64,000 nt of DNA from Mycolicibacillus parakoreensis (GCF_022370835.2 NZ_CP092365.1:3844001-3908000); one strand, 5' to 3'; shown: positions 1-8,348, counted from the first letter of the stretch. A program made the numbers and translations. The notes: generated by a model from the sequence alone, not told the origin.

Positions 1-693
1 GGCGATCACGGCCAGCGCGGCGGTGAGCACCGCCGCGGCGAGCGCCCCGATCACCAGGTGGGCGGCGCCCGGCTCGCCGGGGGCCGCCAGCGCCGCCGAC
101 GTCGCCAGCACCCCGGTGGCCACCCATCCGAAACCGGCGATGAGGTCGCGGCGGCGCGGCCACCACCGCAGCGTCACGCCGAGCGCCCCGGCGGTGGCCG
201 CGCCCGCCGCCGCCGTCAGCAGCGCCGGTGCCGGCGAATCCACCGCCAGGCGGGCGCGCACCGCCGCGGCGGCCAGCGTCGCCGCGCACAGCGCCAGCAT
301 GCCCACCGCCAGGTGGGCGGCGGTGACGGCGTCCAGCGGGGCGAACAGCCGGGTGCCGGTGCGCGCCAACCCCGTCGACAACGACTCGTACTGCGGTGCG
401 AACGGTTCACCGGCCTCGGCGGGCACCAGCACGAGGCTGGCGCCGTCCTCGACGCCCGACTGGTCGAGGGTTTTGCCCAACTCGAGGCGGACCCCGTTGA
501 CCCGCTGCAGCTCGTAGCCGGTGTCGGTCGCCAGCCCCGGCTGGCCGCGGCCGCGCAGTTCGTCGTTGAACAGTTCGACGACGTCGTCGATGAACGCCTC
601 CACCGGCACCGCGGCGGGCAGCACCTGCGCCACCAGGTGGTGATCGAAGATGACGGCCACGGCGCACCGCGCCGGGACGGTGGCGGCAGCCAT
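1..693 (-). CDS. eccD2: ESX type VII secretion membrane protein EccD (ESX-2 type), 3' part outside window
   Basis: Only the first 231 codons are in the window. EccD is the multi-spanning channel component of the ESX inner-membrane complex. The visible protein starts MAAATVPARCAVAVIFDHH and carries a ubiquitin-like (YukD) domain over about residues 10-90. A linker and at least three hydrophobic segments follow, the first beginning near PLDAVTAAHLAVGM, which fits the EccD layout. The ATG at 693 overlaps the TGA of the upstream ATPase gene by one base (TGATG), so translation is probably coupled. The ESX-2 assignment rests on gene order (PE, PPE, esxD, esxC, espG, ATPase, eccD), as in Rv3893c-Rv3887c. 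Family call is firm; the paralogue number is inferred. Confidence 0.85.
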   Translation of the reverse strand, partial: MAAATVPARCAVAVIFDHHLVAQVLPAAVPVEAFIDDVVELFNDELRGRGQPGLATDTGYELQRVNGVRLELGKTLDQSGVEDGASLVLVPAEAGEPFAPQYESLSTGLARTGTRLFAPLDAVTAAHLAVGMLALCAATLAAAAVRARLAVDSPAPALLTAAAGAATAGALGVTLRWWPRRRDLIAGFGWVATGVLATSAALAAPGEPGAAHLVIGALAAAVLTAALAVIA

Positions 694-1691
694 CAGGGCA
701 GCCGGTCGGCCTCGGGGACGTACTTGTCGGCGATGCCGGCGGCGATCTCGAACAGCCGAAGCCGCGTCGCGGGGCGCAGCTGGTGCTCGATGTCGATGAT
801 CCCGCCGGTCGCCAGGTGCGGGTCGTAGGCGAGGAACTCCACGCCCGCGCCCCAGCGGGTGAACCGCTCGGCCAGGTAGCGGCGCGCCGCGGGGTCGCCG
901 CCGCCGCGGCTGTCGTTGAGCACCACGGTGCTTGCGGCCACCAGCTCGTGGTGGCCGTGGGCGCGCAGCAGCTCCATCGTGCGGGCCACCGGCGCCGAGG
1001 TGTCCACGGTCAGCCCCGACACCAGCACCAGGGTGTCCAGGGAGCCGAGCACCGCCGCCATCACCGGATGCTCGAAGTCGTCGGCGGTGTCGACGACCAG
1101 GATCGTGTGGGTGCGGCGCAACCGGGCGAGCGCTCCCTGATACATCGCCGAATCCAGCGGGCGGGCCCGGTCGGAGGCCTGGTCGCCGGCGAGCACGTCG
1201 AGACCGAGCGCGTTCTGCCCGAGGTGTTCGCGGATGTCGGCGTAGCCGTACACCTCGGTGTCGGCGAGCACCGCGGCGTAGTCGCCCGGGGGGTGCTCGT
1301 CGATGCGCCCGGCCAGGGTGCCGAACCCGGGCACCGCGTCGAGGGCGACCACGTTCTCCGGGCGGCACTGCCGGAACACCCCGGCCAGAGCGGCGGTGAG
1401 GGTGGTTTTGCCCACCCCGCCCTTGCCGGAGACCACCCCGATCACGAACTGTTTGCGGATGTGGCGACGGATGCGGGTGCGCAGTTCGCGGTAGTGGCGT
1501 TCGCGGCGTGATTCACCGGGGTTGAGCCGATGACACGACATGCCGTAGCAGAGGCGGCGCCAGCCGCCGCTGGGCGGGATCTTGCGGGGCGCCACCAGGT
1601 CCGCGATCCGCAGCGGGCCGACGGCCGTCTCCGGCGGCGGACCCGCCGCGCCGGACACCGAGCTCAACGCGACCTTGCGTGCTGTGGTCAT
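693..1691 (-). CDS. ESX-2 MinD/ParA-like ATPase (Rv3888c/EspI-like)
   Basis: 332 aa. ESX loci often encode a soluble ParA/MinD-type P-loop protein beside eccD; its role is thought regulatory or in positioning secretion. A deviant Walker A is visible at about residues 88-97 (SGKGGVGKTT), followed by a Walker B-like LVVDTADDF. An N-terminal basic Pro-containing segment of about 80 residues precedes the ATPase domain. The frame stays open far upstream, but that part overlaps espG. I chose ATG 1691 because AGGAG lies about 8 bases upstream and the length matches the roughly 340-residue family. The stop overlaps the eccD start. Confidence 0.85.
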   Translation of the reverse strand: MTTARKVALSSVSGAAGPPPETAVGPLRIADLVAPRKIPPSGGWRRLCYGMSCHRLNPGESRRERHYRELRTRIRRHIRKQFVIGVVSGKGGVGKTTLTAALAGVFRQCRPENVVALDAVPGFGTLAGRIDEHPPGDYAAVLADTEVYGYADIREHLGQNALGLDVLAGDQASDRARPLDSAMYQGALARLRRTHTILVVDTADDFEHPVMAAVLGSLDTLVLVSGLTVDTSAPVARTMELLRAHGHHELVAASTVVLNDSRGGGDPAARRYLAERFTRWGAGVEFLAYDPHLATGGIIDIEHQLRPATRLRLFEIAAGIADKYVPEADRLP

Positions 1692-1753
1692 CACCGGCTG
1701 CTCCTGTTCGTTGTCGAAGTCGCGGGGTGGTCGGTCCCCCGGGTGTGACCGGA

Positions 1754-2581
1754 TCAGACGCCGCGACGCACCGCGTGCCAGTCGCGCTGGGCGGGCAGGC
1801 GCCGCAGCATCCGGTCGAGGGCGGCCACCGTGGCGGTGGGGGTGCCCGGGGCGATGACCACCCAGCGGTGCCCGGGGGCGAACACCTGCTCGACGAGCAG
1901 CCGTCCGGCCCCGGTGTCGATGAGCGTGACCGCTCCGGGATCGATGTGGCCGCCGGGTGCGACCCCGGCGGCGCCGGATTGCAGCGCCACGATCGCGGCC
2001 TGCGCGCGGGCCCGCGGGTCCAGGGCGGCCCGCAGCAGGTGGCGCTGGGCGCCGTCGAGCTCCCGGTCGGCGAGGCGTTCGACGATCTGCTCGGGCCCGG
2101 CGGCGTCGAACACACTGTGCGGCAGGGTAATCGGCCGCAGCGGCGCCGGCGGCGCGGCCCCGCAGAGCCGGGCGATCTCGGTCGCCACCACGGCGGCGGC
2201 CCCGGCGCGGTCGTGACTGCGGCCGACACCGCTGAGGTGCACCGCGGCGGCGTGCCGCTCGAGCACCGCCCAGAACTGCGCGCAGCGCGCCAGCATCGCG
2301 GTGGCCGGCAGCCCGCCGTCGTCGGGCCGGCGGATCTGCAGCACCAGCGCCACGTCGCGGTGCGCAAGCACGGTCAGCCACTCGTGCACCGCGGCGTCGA
2401 CGGCCCCGTCGGCGTCGATCACCCCGGCGGCGCGCAGCTCGCCGGCGGCCGGATGGCGCAGCGCGGCCTGCGGCGACTCCCTGCGCGCGAGCAGGGGACG
2501 CAGTCCCAACTCCGGTGCCAGACACTCGATTCGGCTCAGCGCCTGCAGCACCCAGATCCCGTCGACGGTCGTGGTCAACAT
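1754..2581 (-). CDS. espG2: ESX secretion-associated chaperone EspG (EspG2-like)
   Basis: 275 aa. EspG proteins are cytosolic chaperones that bind the helical tip of cognate PE-PPE dimers and deliver them to the ESX machinery. The start MLTTTVDGIWVLQAL is typical of the family. ATG 2581 has GGGAGG five bases upstream and is preferred over an in-frame ATG six codons earlier. The gene sits between esxC and the ATPase, the position that separates ESX-2 from ESX-1 clusters. The PE and PPE encoded just upstream are its likely clients (inference). Confidence 0.85.
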   Translation of the reverse strand: MLTTTVDGIWVLQALSRIECLAPELGLRPLLARRESPQAALRHPAAGELRAAGVIDADGAVDAAVHEWLTVLAHRDVALVLQIRRPDDGGLPATAMLARCAQFWAVLERHAAAVHLSGVGRSHDRAGAAAVVATEIARLCGAAPPAPLRPITLPHSVFDAAGPEQIVERLADRELDGAQRHLLRAALDPRARAQAAIVALQSGAAGVAPGGHIDPGAVTLIDTGAGRLLVEQVFAPGHRWVVIAPGTPTATVAALDRMLRRLPAQRDWHAVRRGV

Positions 2582-2633
2582 CTCGCCTCCCGGCCGCACG
2601 GCCGACGTCGGCGGCCGGCGCCCCGGGGCAGCG

Positions 2634-2924
2634 TCAGACGAAATAGGTGGTGCCGAGCTGGTCGGTTTCGTGGGCGCTGTGACCGGTCTGGTTGATGAGT
2701 TTGCCGTGGGCGGCCATGACCGCGATGAGGTCGCCGAGCGCGCTGATCATGGTGGTCTGGCGTTCGACGAACGCGCTGTGGGCGTCGCCGACGAAGAACT
2801 CCGCGACCCGGTTGGTCTGGGAGGTCACGCTCTGCAGGTCCTGGTCGAGGACCCCGGCGTGCTGGCCGACGGTGGACGCCAGGCCGAACACCACCCCGTA
2901 GTTGTAGGTGATCTGGTCAATCAT
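2634..2924 (-). CDS. esxC: WXG100-family secreted protein, EsxC-like
   Basis: 96 aa, the standard length of ESX substrates. The start MIDQITYNYGVV resembles the start I recall for M. tuberculosis EsxC (Rv3890c). The centre of the hairpin, where most family members have Trp-X-Gly, reads FVGDAHSAF here, so the tryptophan is missing. It lies 29 bases downstream of the esxD stop and should form a heterodimer with that product. The C-terminal region contains a Tyr near the end (TTYFV), but the usual YxxxD/E secretion signal is not clear; the partner or the PE protein may supply it. Confidence 0.85.
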   Translation of the reverse strand: MIDQITYNYGVVFGLASTVGQHAGVLDQDLQSVTSQTNRVAEFFVGDAHSAFVERQTTMISALGDLIAVMAAHGKLINQTGHSAHETDQLGTTYFV

Positions 2925-2953
2925 GGTGGTAGGTCCTTCGTTTGGTCACCGGA

Positions 2954-3289
2954 TCAGACACCGGCCGCGGTGTCCGGGGCGAAGGCCGCGAAATTCTGGG
3001 CGGCCGCCGTTTCGTGGTGCTGCATCAGCGCGGCCACCTTGCCCAGCCCCTGGGCCAGGCCGGTGCCGGCGGTCAACAGTTTGGTCATGTCGGTCTGGAT
3101 CCGGATCGCCGTGGCATACGAGGCGTTGTAGCCGGCCCCCGCGTAGCCCGGTGCCGCGTCCTCGTGGCTGACCAGGTATTGGTTGGCGACCGCCTGCGCG
3201 TCGATCAGTGCGTTCTCGATGGCGCGCTGCGCCTCGAGCATCATGTCGGGGGTGACGATGACGCCGCCGCCGGCCGGTATGTTTCCCAT
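2954..3289 (-). CDS. esxD: WXG100-like secreted protein, EsxD-like
   Basis: 111 aa, close to the 107 aa of M. tuberculosis EsxD. It is mostly helical, begins MGNIPAGGGVIVTPDMM, and lacks a clear WXG. ATG 3289 has GGGGAGG five bases upstream and is preferred over the longer reading that starts at 3364. It lies between PPE and esxC in the same orientation. The product is expected to pair with the EsxC-like protein and be exported by ESX-2, or by another ESX system if ESX-2 is incomplete. Confidence 0.8.
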   Translation of the reverse strand: MGNIPAGGGVIVTPDMMLEAQRAIENALIDAQAVANQYLVSHEDAAPGYAGAGYNASYATAIRIQTDMTKLLTAGTGLAQGLGKVAALMQHHETAAAQNFAAFAPDTAAGV

Positions 3290-3460
3290 GCGAACCTCCC
3301 CGCTGCCGACCCCACCGAACGGGGGCCTGTGCGTCGAGTCTAAACCCGCTGTGACGAATGTCACTTCAGTGATTCGCGGTTGGGGACACCGATATTCCGC
3401 TCTCCGGTAACACCTTTCACTGCAGCATCGCCCGGCGCGGCACTCCCGGAGTCTGGACGG

Positions 3461-4651
3461 TCACTGGGAACGCCCGGGCCGCTCGGGCTCGGCGACGACC
3501 CGCACGCGGGCGCCCGCGCCGGTGTCGTCGCGGTCGCGCCCTGCGGCCCCCGCCGCGGCGATCGGCATGCCGGCCCCGATCGGCACCGGCGCCGCGCGGG
3601 TGCCCGCCCCCGGGGTGGGCGCGCTCAGCAGCCCGGCGCCCAGCCCGCCGGGCCGCCCGGCGTTCTCCGGGGCGAAGCTGCTCGTCGGTTGGGTGTAGCG
3701 GGTGAGCCCGACGGGGGCCACGGGACCCGTACCCGCCACCGCGGGTGCGGCGGCGCCGCCGAGGCGCACCGGCTCGGCGGCGACCGGGCCGGCGGCCGGG
3801 CCGCCGACCTGCCCCGCGGACCCGAACATGCCCCCGCCGACACCGCTGAGCACCCCGGTGAGCGGCTGCGCCGCACCGGCCGCCGACTGGGCCAGGTGCG
3901 CCGGGACCTCCACGGCCCGCTGCACCGGCTGGGCCACGGCGTTGACCAGCGGGGCCAACTCGCCGACCGTCGACCCGAGATCACCGACGCCCGCCGCGGG
4001 GGATCCACCGGCGTCGAGCGCCGGCGCCGCGACGGGGGCGGCGGCGGCCCCGTCGGTGAGCATCCCGGCGGCGTCGGTGCCGACCTGCGCGCCGGCGGCG
4101 CCCGGGCCCGCCGCGGCGGCGCCGGGCATCCCGACCGGCGGGGGCAGGGCCAGCGCCGCGGTCAGCGCGGTGAGCGCCGCGGAGTAGGCCCAGCCGAGCC
4201 CGGCGTTGTGGGGATAGTGCTCGCCGAAGTATTCGGTGTCCAGGGCCACGATCGCCGGGGTGTTGAGGCCGAGGAAGTTGGTGGCGTTGAGCACCGCCCA
4301 CTGGTCCCGGTTGGCTTGGCAGACGACCGAGGGGATGACGCCGGAGGCGGCCACGGCGAAGGCGTCGGCGGCCGCCTGGGTGATGGCGACCTTATGGGCG
4401 ATCCAGCCGGCCAGGGTCGCCAGGTCGAGGTTGAGCCCGGTCGCCCGCGCGGCGGAGGCGGTCGCCCCCAACCCGATCCAGTCACCGGAGGTGGCCGCGG
4501 TGTTGGCCGTCGACACCGCCGCCACCACCTCGCGGCCGACCGCCTCGGCCAGCCACACGGCCTGGTTGGCGACCGTCGAGGCCGGTCCCGGGCCGGCCTC
4601 GAACGTCGCCGCGATGAGCTCGGGCGGGCCCGCCCACCGGGGGTCGGCCAT
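3461..4651 (-). CDS. PPE family protein (PPE69 position)
   Basis: 396 aa. The conserved N-terminal PPE domain of about 180 residues begins MADPRWAGPPELIAA with the defining Pro-Pro-Glu near residue 10. The C-terminal half is low-complexity, rich in Ala, Gly and Pro, and ends in a charged tail. PPE proteins dimerise with the PE protein encoded next to them and are exported through ESX systems with EspG as chaperone. The PE stop at 4672 lies 20 bases upstream of this start, so the two are co-transcribed. There is no tandem-repeat MPTR or SVP module. Confidence 0.88.
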   Translation of the reverse strand: MADPRWAGPPELIAATFEAGPGPASTVANQAVWLAEAVGREVVAAVSTANTAATSGDWIGLGATASAARATGLNLDLATLAGWIAHKVAITQAAADAFAVAASGVIPSVVCQANRDQWAVLNATNFLGLNTPAIVALDTEYFGEHYPHNAGLGWAYSAALTALTAALALPPPVGMPGAAAAGPGAAGAQVGTDAAGMLTDGAAAAPVAAPALDAGGSPAAGVGDLGSTVGELAPLVNAVAQPVQRAVEVPAHLAQSAAGAAQPLTGVLSGVGGGMFGSAGQVGGPAAGPVAAEPVRLGGAAAPAVAGTGPVAPVGLTRYTQPTSSFAPENAGRPGGLGAGLLSAPTPGAGTRAAPVPIGAGMPIAAAGAAGRDRDDTGAGARVRVVAEPERPGRSQ

Positions 4652-4671
4652 GGCGCACCACCACCTGTGGT

Positions 4672-4974
4672 CTACAGCCGCAGCGCGGCGGCGCTGGCCA
4701 CCTCTCTCGCCAGGTAGCCCAGCGAGGCGAGGTTCTGACCGCCGGCCAGCGCGGCGCGCTGACCGACCTGCTCGGCGGCCACCGCCAGGTAGGCCGCGCC
4801 GGCGGCGTTGAGCGCGGCGGCGAACCCCGCGGAGTCCGCGTCGAGGGCCATCGGGACCACCCCGATCAGCGTGGCCGCGCCGCCGGCGGTGGTGGCTGCC
4901 ATCTCCCCGCTGAGGACCGCCTCGGTCAGCGCCGATCCCTGCACGGCAACGGTATTCACGTCCAGTAGCGACAT
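4672..4974 (-). CDS. PE family protein (PE36 position), first gene of the ESX-2-like operon
   Basis: 100 aa, the length of a bare PE domain: two helices without a C-terminal extension. The protein begins MSLLDVNTVAVQGSALTEAV. The canonical Pro-Glu pair near residue 8-9 is not obvious, so the call relies on length, helical composition and position before a PPE gene. It is the 5'-most gene of the cluster. In M. tuberculosis the same position is preceded by eccC2 and eccB2; here a short non-coding gap and an unrelated acetyltransferase gene follow. Confidence 0.75.
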   Translation of the reverse strand: MSLLDVNTVAVQGSALTEAVLSGEMAATTAGGAATLIGVVPMALDADSAGFAAALNAAGAAYLAVAAEQVGQRAALAGGQNLASLGYLAREVASAAALRL

Positions 4975-5092
4975 CGTGCGCCTCCCGGCATCGCGTCCGT
5001 AACCACGCGGCTGCGGAATCGTTTGAGTCTACGACCGCCCCGCGGCCGGTGTCGATACCGCCGGCGGCGTCGGCGCGCGCCCGCCGGGGCGC

Positions 5093-5761
5093 CTACCCGG
5101 TCGGCTCGGCGCCGGGGGCGCGCACCACCATCGGCACCGCCGGGAAGTAGGCGGCCATCTCCGAGCGGGACTTGCGCAGCGCGGCGGTCCCGTAGCCCCG
5201 TTTGCGCAGCTGCGGGCGGATCCAGATGCGGACGTTGACCTCGCCGCCGGTGAGCTCGCCGAACACCATCCCGACCTTCTCGGCGCCCTCGATCGCGACG
5301 AACCAGGCGGCCTCCTCGTCGCTCTCGCGGGCCAGCGCCGCGCGGATCTCGTCATCGAGGTCGTGCGGCGGGGCCCCCGAGCCGTCGCCGGCGGCGCCGA
5401 CGTCGGCGGTGCGCTCGGCGAACAGGTCGCGGTCGGTGTCGCCGGAGAACGGCCGCAGCTCCAGGGTGTCCCCGGAGCTGGCCGGCCGATCGGTCAGCGT
5501 GAAGCTGAGTTGGCTGTTCAGGTCGTCGAGTTCGGCGGCGATCTTTTTGCGCGCGTCCTTGGTGATCCGGTCGAACGAGAGCCCGATCACCGCCTCGCTG
5601 CCGGCTCGGGACGTGCCCAGCAGCGCGCCGATCGCGGCGACCGCGGCGGCGCGGTCATCGGCCTCGACGATGGCATCGAGCACCTCGTGGCGCCGGTTCA
5701 ACGCGTTGAGCAGGGCATCGGCAATTTCACGGCGGGCGGCCGCCTGGTCGAGGTCTGTCAT
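5093..5761 (-). CDS. GNAT acetyltransferase with a GyrA/ParC-like N-terminal segment
   Basis: 222 aa. The C-terminal half (about 95-215) has features of a GNAT fold: AAWFVAIEGAEKVGMVF as the beta4 region and RPQLRKRGYGTAALR as the acetyl-CoA-binding R/Q-x-x-G-x-G/A motif. The N-terminal 85 residues are charged and helical. They include HEVLDAIVEADDRAAAVAAI, a following LLGTSRAGSEAVIGLSFDRIT and KKIAAELDDLNSQL. That order recalls the coiled-coil/C-gate stretch of DNA gyrase subunit A, but without catalytic parts. Substrate unknown. Start ATG 5761 is the only early one. It stands alone between the ESX cluster and the carbonic-anhydrase gene. Confidence 0.7.
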   Translation of the reverse strand: MTDLDQAAARREIADALLNALNRRHEVLDAIVEADDRAAAVAAIGALLGTSRAGSEAVIGLSFDRITKDARKKIAAELDDLNSQLSFTLTDRPASSGDTLELRPFSGDTDRDLFAERTADVGAAGDGSGAPPHDLDDEIRAALARESDEEAAWFVAIEGAEKVGMVFGELTGGEVNVRIWIRPQLRKRGYGTAALRKSRSEMAAYFPAVPMVVRAPGAEPTG

Positions 5762-5824
5762 GACAACGAGCCTAGAACAGCCGCGGGCCCGGCGCCGCGG
5801 CGTTGGGCGATCTGTCGGGCGCGG

Positions 5825-6349
5825 TCAGGGCACGTCGTGGTGGACCGCACCGGCGTGCAGGTCCTTCAGCGCCCCGTAGGCGCGGGCGTTGAGCGCGATG
5901 GCGTCGCGTTCGGCCTGCCCGAGGTCGCGGCGCACCTTGCCGGGCACCCCGGCCACCAGGGAGCCGGCCGGGATGTCGGCGCCCTCGGGGATCAGCGCGT
6001 TGGCCGCGATGAGGCACCCGGCCCCGATGCGGGCGCCGTTGAGGACGGTGGCGCCCATGCCGATGAGGACGTCGTCGGCGACGGTGCAGCCGTGCAGCAC
6101 CGCGTTGTGGCCCACCGAGACCCCGGCGCCGACCGTGAGCGCAAAACCCGGGTCGGCGTGCAGCACGCAGCCGTCCTGGATGTTGGTGTCCGCCCCGATC
6201 GTGATCGTCTCCACGTCGCCGCGCAGCACCGCGGAGTAGAAGACGCCGACGCGCGCGCCGAGCCGGACCCGACCGATCAGCACCGCCGTGGGCGCGATCC
6301 AGCAGTCGGCGCCGAGGTCGGGGGTGTGGCCGTCGAGGGTGGTGATCAC
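5825..6349 (-). CDS. Gamma-class carbonic anhydrase-like hexapeptide-repeat protein
   Basis: 174 aa. A left-handed beta-helix of hexapeptide repeats fills most of the chain (IGRVRLGARVGVFYSAVLRG onward). The three histidines expected to bind zinc or iron are present: one in GCVLHADPG and two in VGHNAVLHG. Members hydrate CO2 or are catalytically silent relatives. GTG 6349 was chosen because AGGAGG lies nine bases upstream and the open frame beyond it (to 6592) has no conserved sequence. About 110 bases separate it from the cellulase gene upstream on the same strand. Confidence 0.88.
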   Translation of the reverse strand: MITTLDGHTPDLGADCWIAPTAVLIGRVRLGARVGVFYSAVLRGDVETITIGADTNIQDGCVLHADPGFALTVGAGVSVGHNAVLHGCTVADDVLIGMGATVLNGARIGAGCLIAANALIPEGADIPAGSLVAGVPGKVRRDLGQAERDAIALNARAYGALKDLHAGAVHHDVP

Positions 6350-6458
6350 GGTGGGGTGCCTCCTGTCTCGGGTGCGTCGCCGGGCCGGCCGGAGCCGTCT
6401 TGGCCCACCCGTCCCGGTGGCAGGCAAGCTACCAGCCGGTGACCGCCGGCGGGCCCGC

Positions 6459-7505
6459 TCAGCCGGCGGCGTTGCGGGCCAGGTCGATGGCGTAGTCGTT
6501 GACGAACAGTCCCGCGGCCGGTTCGCCGCGGTCGCAGCCGCCGTCGGATTCGCCGACCCGTTTGATCCACAGGTAGGCGTCGGCGTGCGCACCGGCGGTC
6601 GCGGTGGTCGGGGCGACCCCCAGGGCCCGGCCGTCGGGGTTGCACCAGTTCAGCGGGTGCTCGGGGGCCGGTCCGGCCCCGTTGCGGGAGGTGTCGACGA
6701 CGTAGTGGGTGCCGCCGGTCAGCCCGGAGACGGTCTCGCCGTAGTCGATCTGCTCCTCGGTGGTGTAGTAGTTCGTCACGTTGAGGCTGAAGCCGCGGGC
6801 CCCCTCGATCCCGGCCTGCGCCAGCCGCCCGGCGAGGTCCTCGGCGCCGAGCCAGCGCGAGTGCCCGCCGTCGAGGTAGACCACCGCGGCCGGGTCGGCG
6901 GACAGGGTCTGCACGGCGTAGCGCAGCAGCGCGAACCGCTCGGCGCGCTGGTCGTCGGGCAGGCAGTCGGCCATCGCGATCGCGTCGGGCTCGACGATGA
7001 TCGTCGCCGGGTTGCCGCCCAACCCCGCCCCGATCGCGTCGATCCAGCCGCGGTAGTCCTCGCCGGTGGCGAATCCGCCGGCGGCGTAGCTGCCGCAGTC
7101 ACGGTGCGGGATCGCATACAGCGCCAGCACCGGCATCGCTCCGGCTTCGGCGGCGGCCCCGGTGTAGCCGGCGACGGTGTCGGCGACGGTGGACGCGGCG
7201 AACGCCTGGTCGAGCCAGTAGGCCTGCGGGGTGTCGGCGATCGCGGTCAGCTCCGGGCTCGGCGGGTCGACGGCGCGCGCGGCGGCCCTCGCCTCCGAGG
7301 CCGGGTCGACGTAGAACGGCCTGCCCGCCAACGGGTTGTCCGCATCGACCAGCCGCACCGGCAGCGGGCCGGCCTGCGCGCTGAGCGCGCCGGCCACCGC
7401 GACGGTGAGCACGGGCAGGATCCAACGGGTCAAGGCGGTGCAGGCACGGGAGATCACCCGCAGAAAACTAATGCGCCGACCGGCGGTGAGGCAAAAGGAC
7501 CGCAC
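6459..7505 (-). CDS. celA1: Secreted glycoside hydrolase family 6 cellulase (CelA1)
   Basis: Up to 348 aa. A hydrophobic N-terminal segment (about residues 25-45) suggests Sec export. The GH6 catalytic domain follows, with the conserved IIVEPDAIAMADCL and the YLDGGHSRWLG block that holds active-site acids, plus the terminal GAHADAYLWIKRVGESDG motif. It resembles M. tuberculosis CelA1 (Rv0062) along its length, as I recall that sequence. The start is uncertain: GTG 7505 lacks a clear Shine-Dalgarno, and an in-frame GTG at 7457 is possible. Only about 15 bases separate it from the divergent SDR start. It hydrolyses beta-1,4-glucan, although mycobacteria are not known to make cellulose in quantity. 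Confidence 0.9.
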   Translation of the reverse strand: MRSFCLTAGRRISFLRVISRACTALTRWILPVLTVAVAGALSAQAGPLPVRLVDADNPLAGRPFYVDPASEARAAARAVDPPSPELTAIADTPQAYWLDQAFAASTVADTVAGYTGAAAEAGAMPVLALYAIPHRDCGSYAAGGFATGEDYRGWIDAIGAGLGGNPATIIVEPDAIAMADCLPDDQRAERFALLRYAVQTLSADPAAVVYLDGGHSRWLGAEDLAGRLAQAGIEGARGFSLNVTNYYTTEEQIDYGETVSGLTGGTHYVVDTSRNGAGPAPEHPLNWCNPDGRALGVAPTTATAGAHADAYLWIKRVGESDGGCDRGEPAAGLFVNDYAIDLARNAAG

Positions 7506-7520
7506 CCGTAGTCTGTCGGC

Positions 7521-8297
7521 GTGGACATCAACGGAGCCAGCGCCGTCGTCACCGGCGGCGCATCAGGAATCGGTGCGGCGACTGCCCGGCAGTTGGCCGC
7601 CCAGGGCGCCCGGGTCGTCGTCGCCGACCTGCAGGCGGAGAAGGGCCAGGCGCTCGCCGAGGAGATCGGCGGCACCTTCGCCAGTGTCGACGTCACCGAC
7701 ACCGACCAGATCATCGCCGCGGTCGACACCGCCGCCGGGCTCGGCCCGCTGCGGGTGCTGGTGAACTCCGCCGGGATCGGCTGGGCGCAGCGCACCATCG
7801 GCAAGGACGGCGAGTACTCCTCGGCGCACAACCTGGACCTGTACCGCAAGGTGCTCGACATCAACCTGGTCGGCACCTTCGACTGCATCCGGATCGCGGC
7901 GACCGCGATGAGCCGCACCGAGCCGACCGCGACCGGCGAGCGCGGGGCGATCGTCAACATGACCAGCGTGGCGGCCTTCGACGGCCAGATCGGCCAGGCC
8001 GCCTACTCCTCCTCCAAGGGCGGGGTGGTGGGGTTGACCCTGCCGGTGGCCCGCGACCTCTCGGCGGTCGGGATCCGGGTCAACACCGTCGCCCCCGGCC
8101 TCATCGACACCCCGATCTACGGGGAGGGCGACGACTCCGAGGCGTTCAAGGCCAAGCTCGGGGAGTCGGTGCTGTTCCCGCGCCGGCTCGGCGCACCCGA
8201 GGAGCTCGCCTCGATGGTGTGCGAGCTGGTCACCAACTCCTACATGAACGCCGAGGTGGTCCGGGTCGACGGCGGCATCCGGATGCCCCCGAAGTAG
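7521..8297 (+). CDS. Short-chain dehydrogenase, 3-hydroxyacyl-CoA dehydrogenase type 2-like
   Basis: 258 aa classical SDR. The Rossmann glycine motif TGGASGIG is at about 11-18 with VADL after beta2, which favours NAD. NSAG follows near 85. The catalytic triad is visible as Ser in MTSVAAF and Tyr-x-x-x-Lys in AAYSSSKGG. Length and the GLIDTPIY segment fit the HSD17B10/2-methyl-3-hydroxybutyryl-CoA dehydrogenase group; the substrate is inferred. GTG 7521 begins almost directly beside the divergent celA1 start, so both genes share a very short promoter region or are leaderless. A strong hairpin follows the stop. Confidence 0.85.
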   Translation: MDINGASAVVTGGASGIGAATARQLAAQGARVVVADLQAEKGQALAEEIGGTFASVDVTDTDQIIAAVDTAAGLGPLRVLVNSAGIGWAQRTIGKDGEYSSAHNLDLYRKVLDINLVGTFDCIRIAATAMSRTEPTATGERGAIVNMTSVAAFDGQIGQAAYSSSKGGVVGLTLPVARDLSAVGIRVNTVAPGLIDTPIYGEGDDSEAFKAKLGESVLFPRRLGAPEELASMVCELVTNSYMNAEVVRVDGGIRMPPK

Positions 8298-8314
8298 ACC
8301 CCCGACGACACCGC

Positions 8315-8348
8315 ACCGGCCGGCTGACCCTCGGGTCAGCCGGCCGGT
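8315..8348 (+). terminator. Perfect 16-bp stem hairpin after the SDR gene
   Basis: ACCGGCCGGCTGACCC, a two-base TC gap, then its exact reverse complement. It starts 18 bases after the SDR stop and lies just upstream of the monooxygenase promoter. No U-tract follows, as is usual for mycobacterial intrinsic terminators. It would insulate the next operon. Confidence 0.7.
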
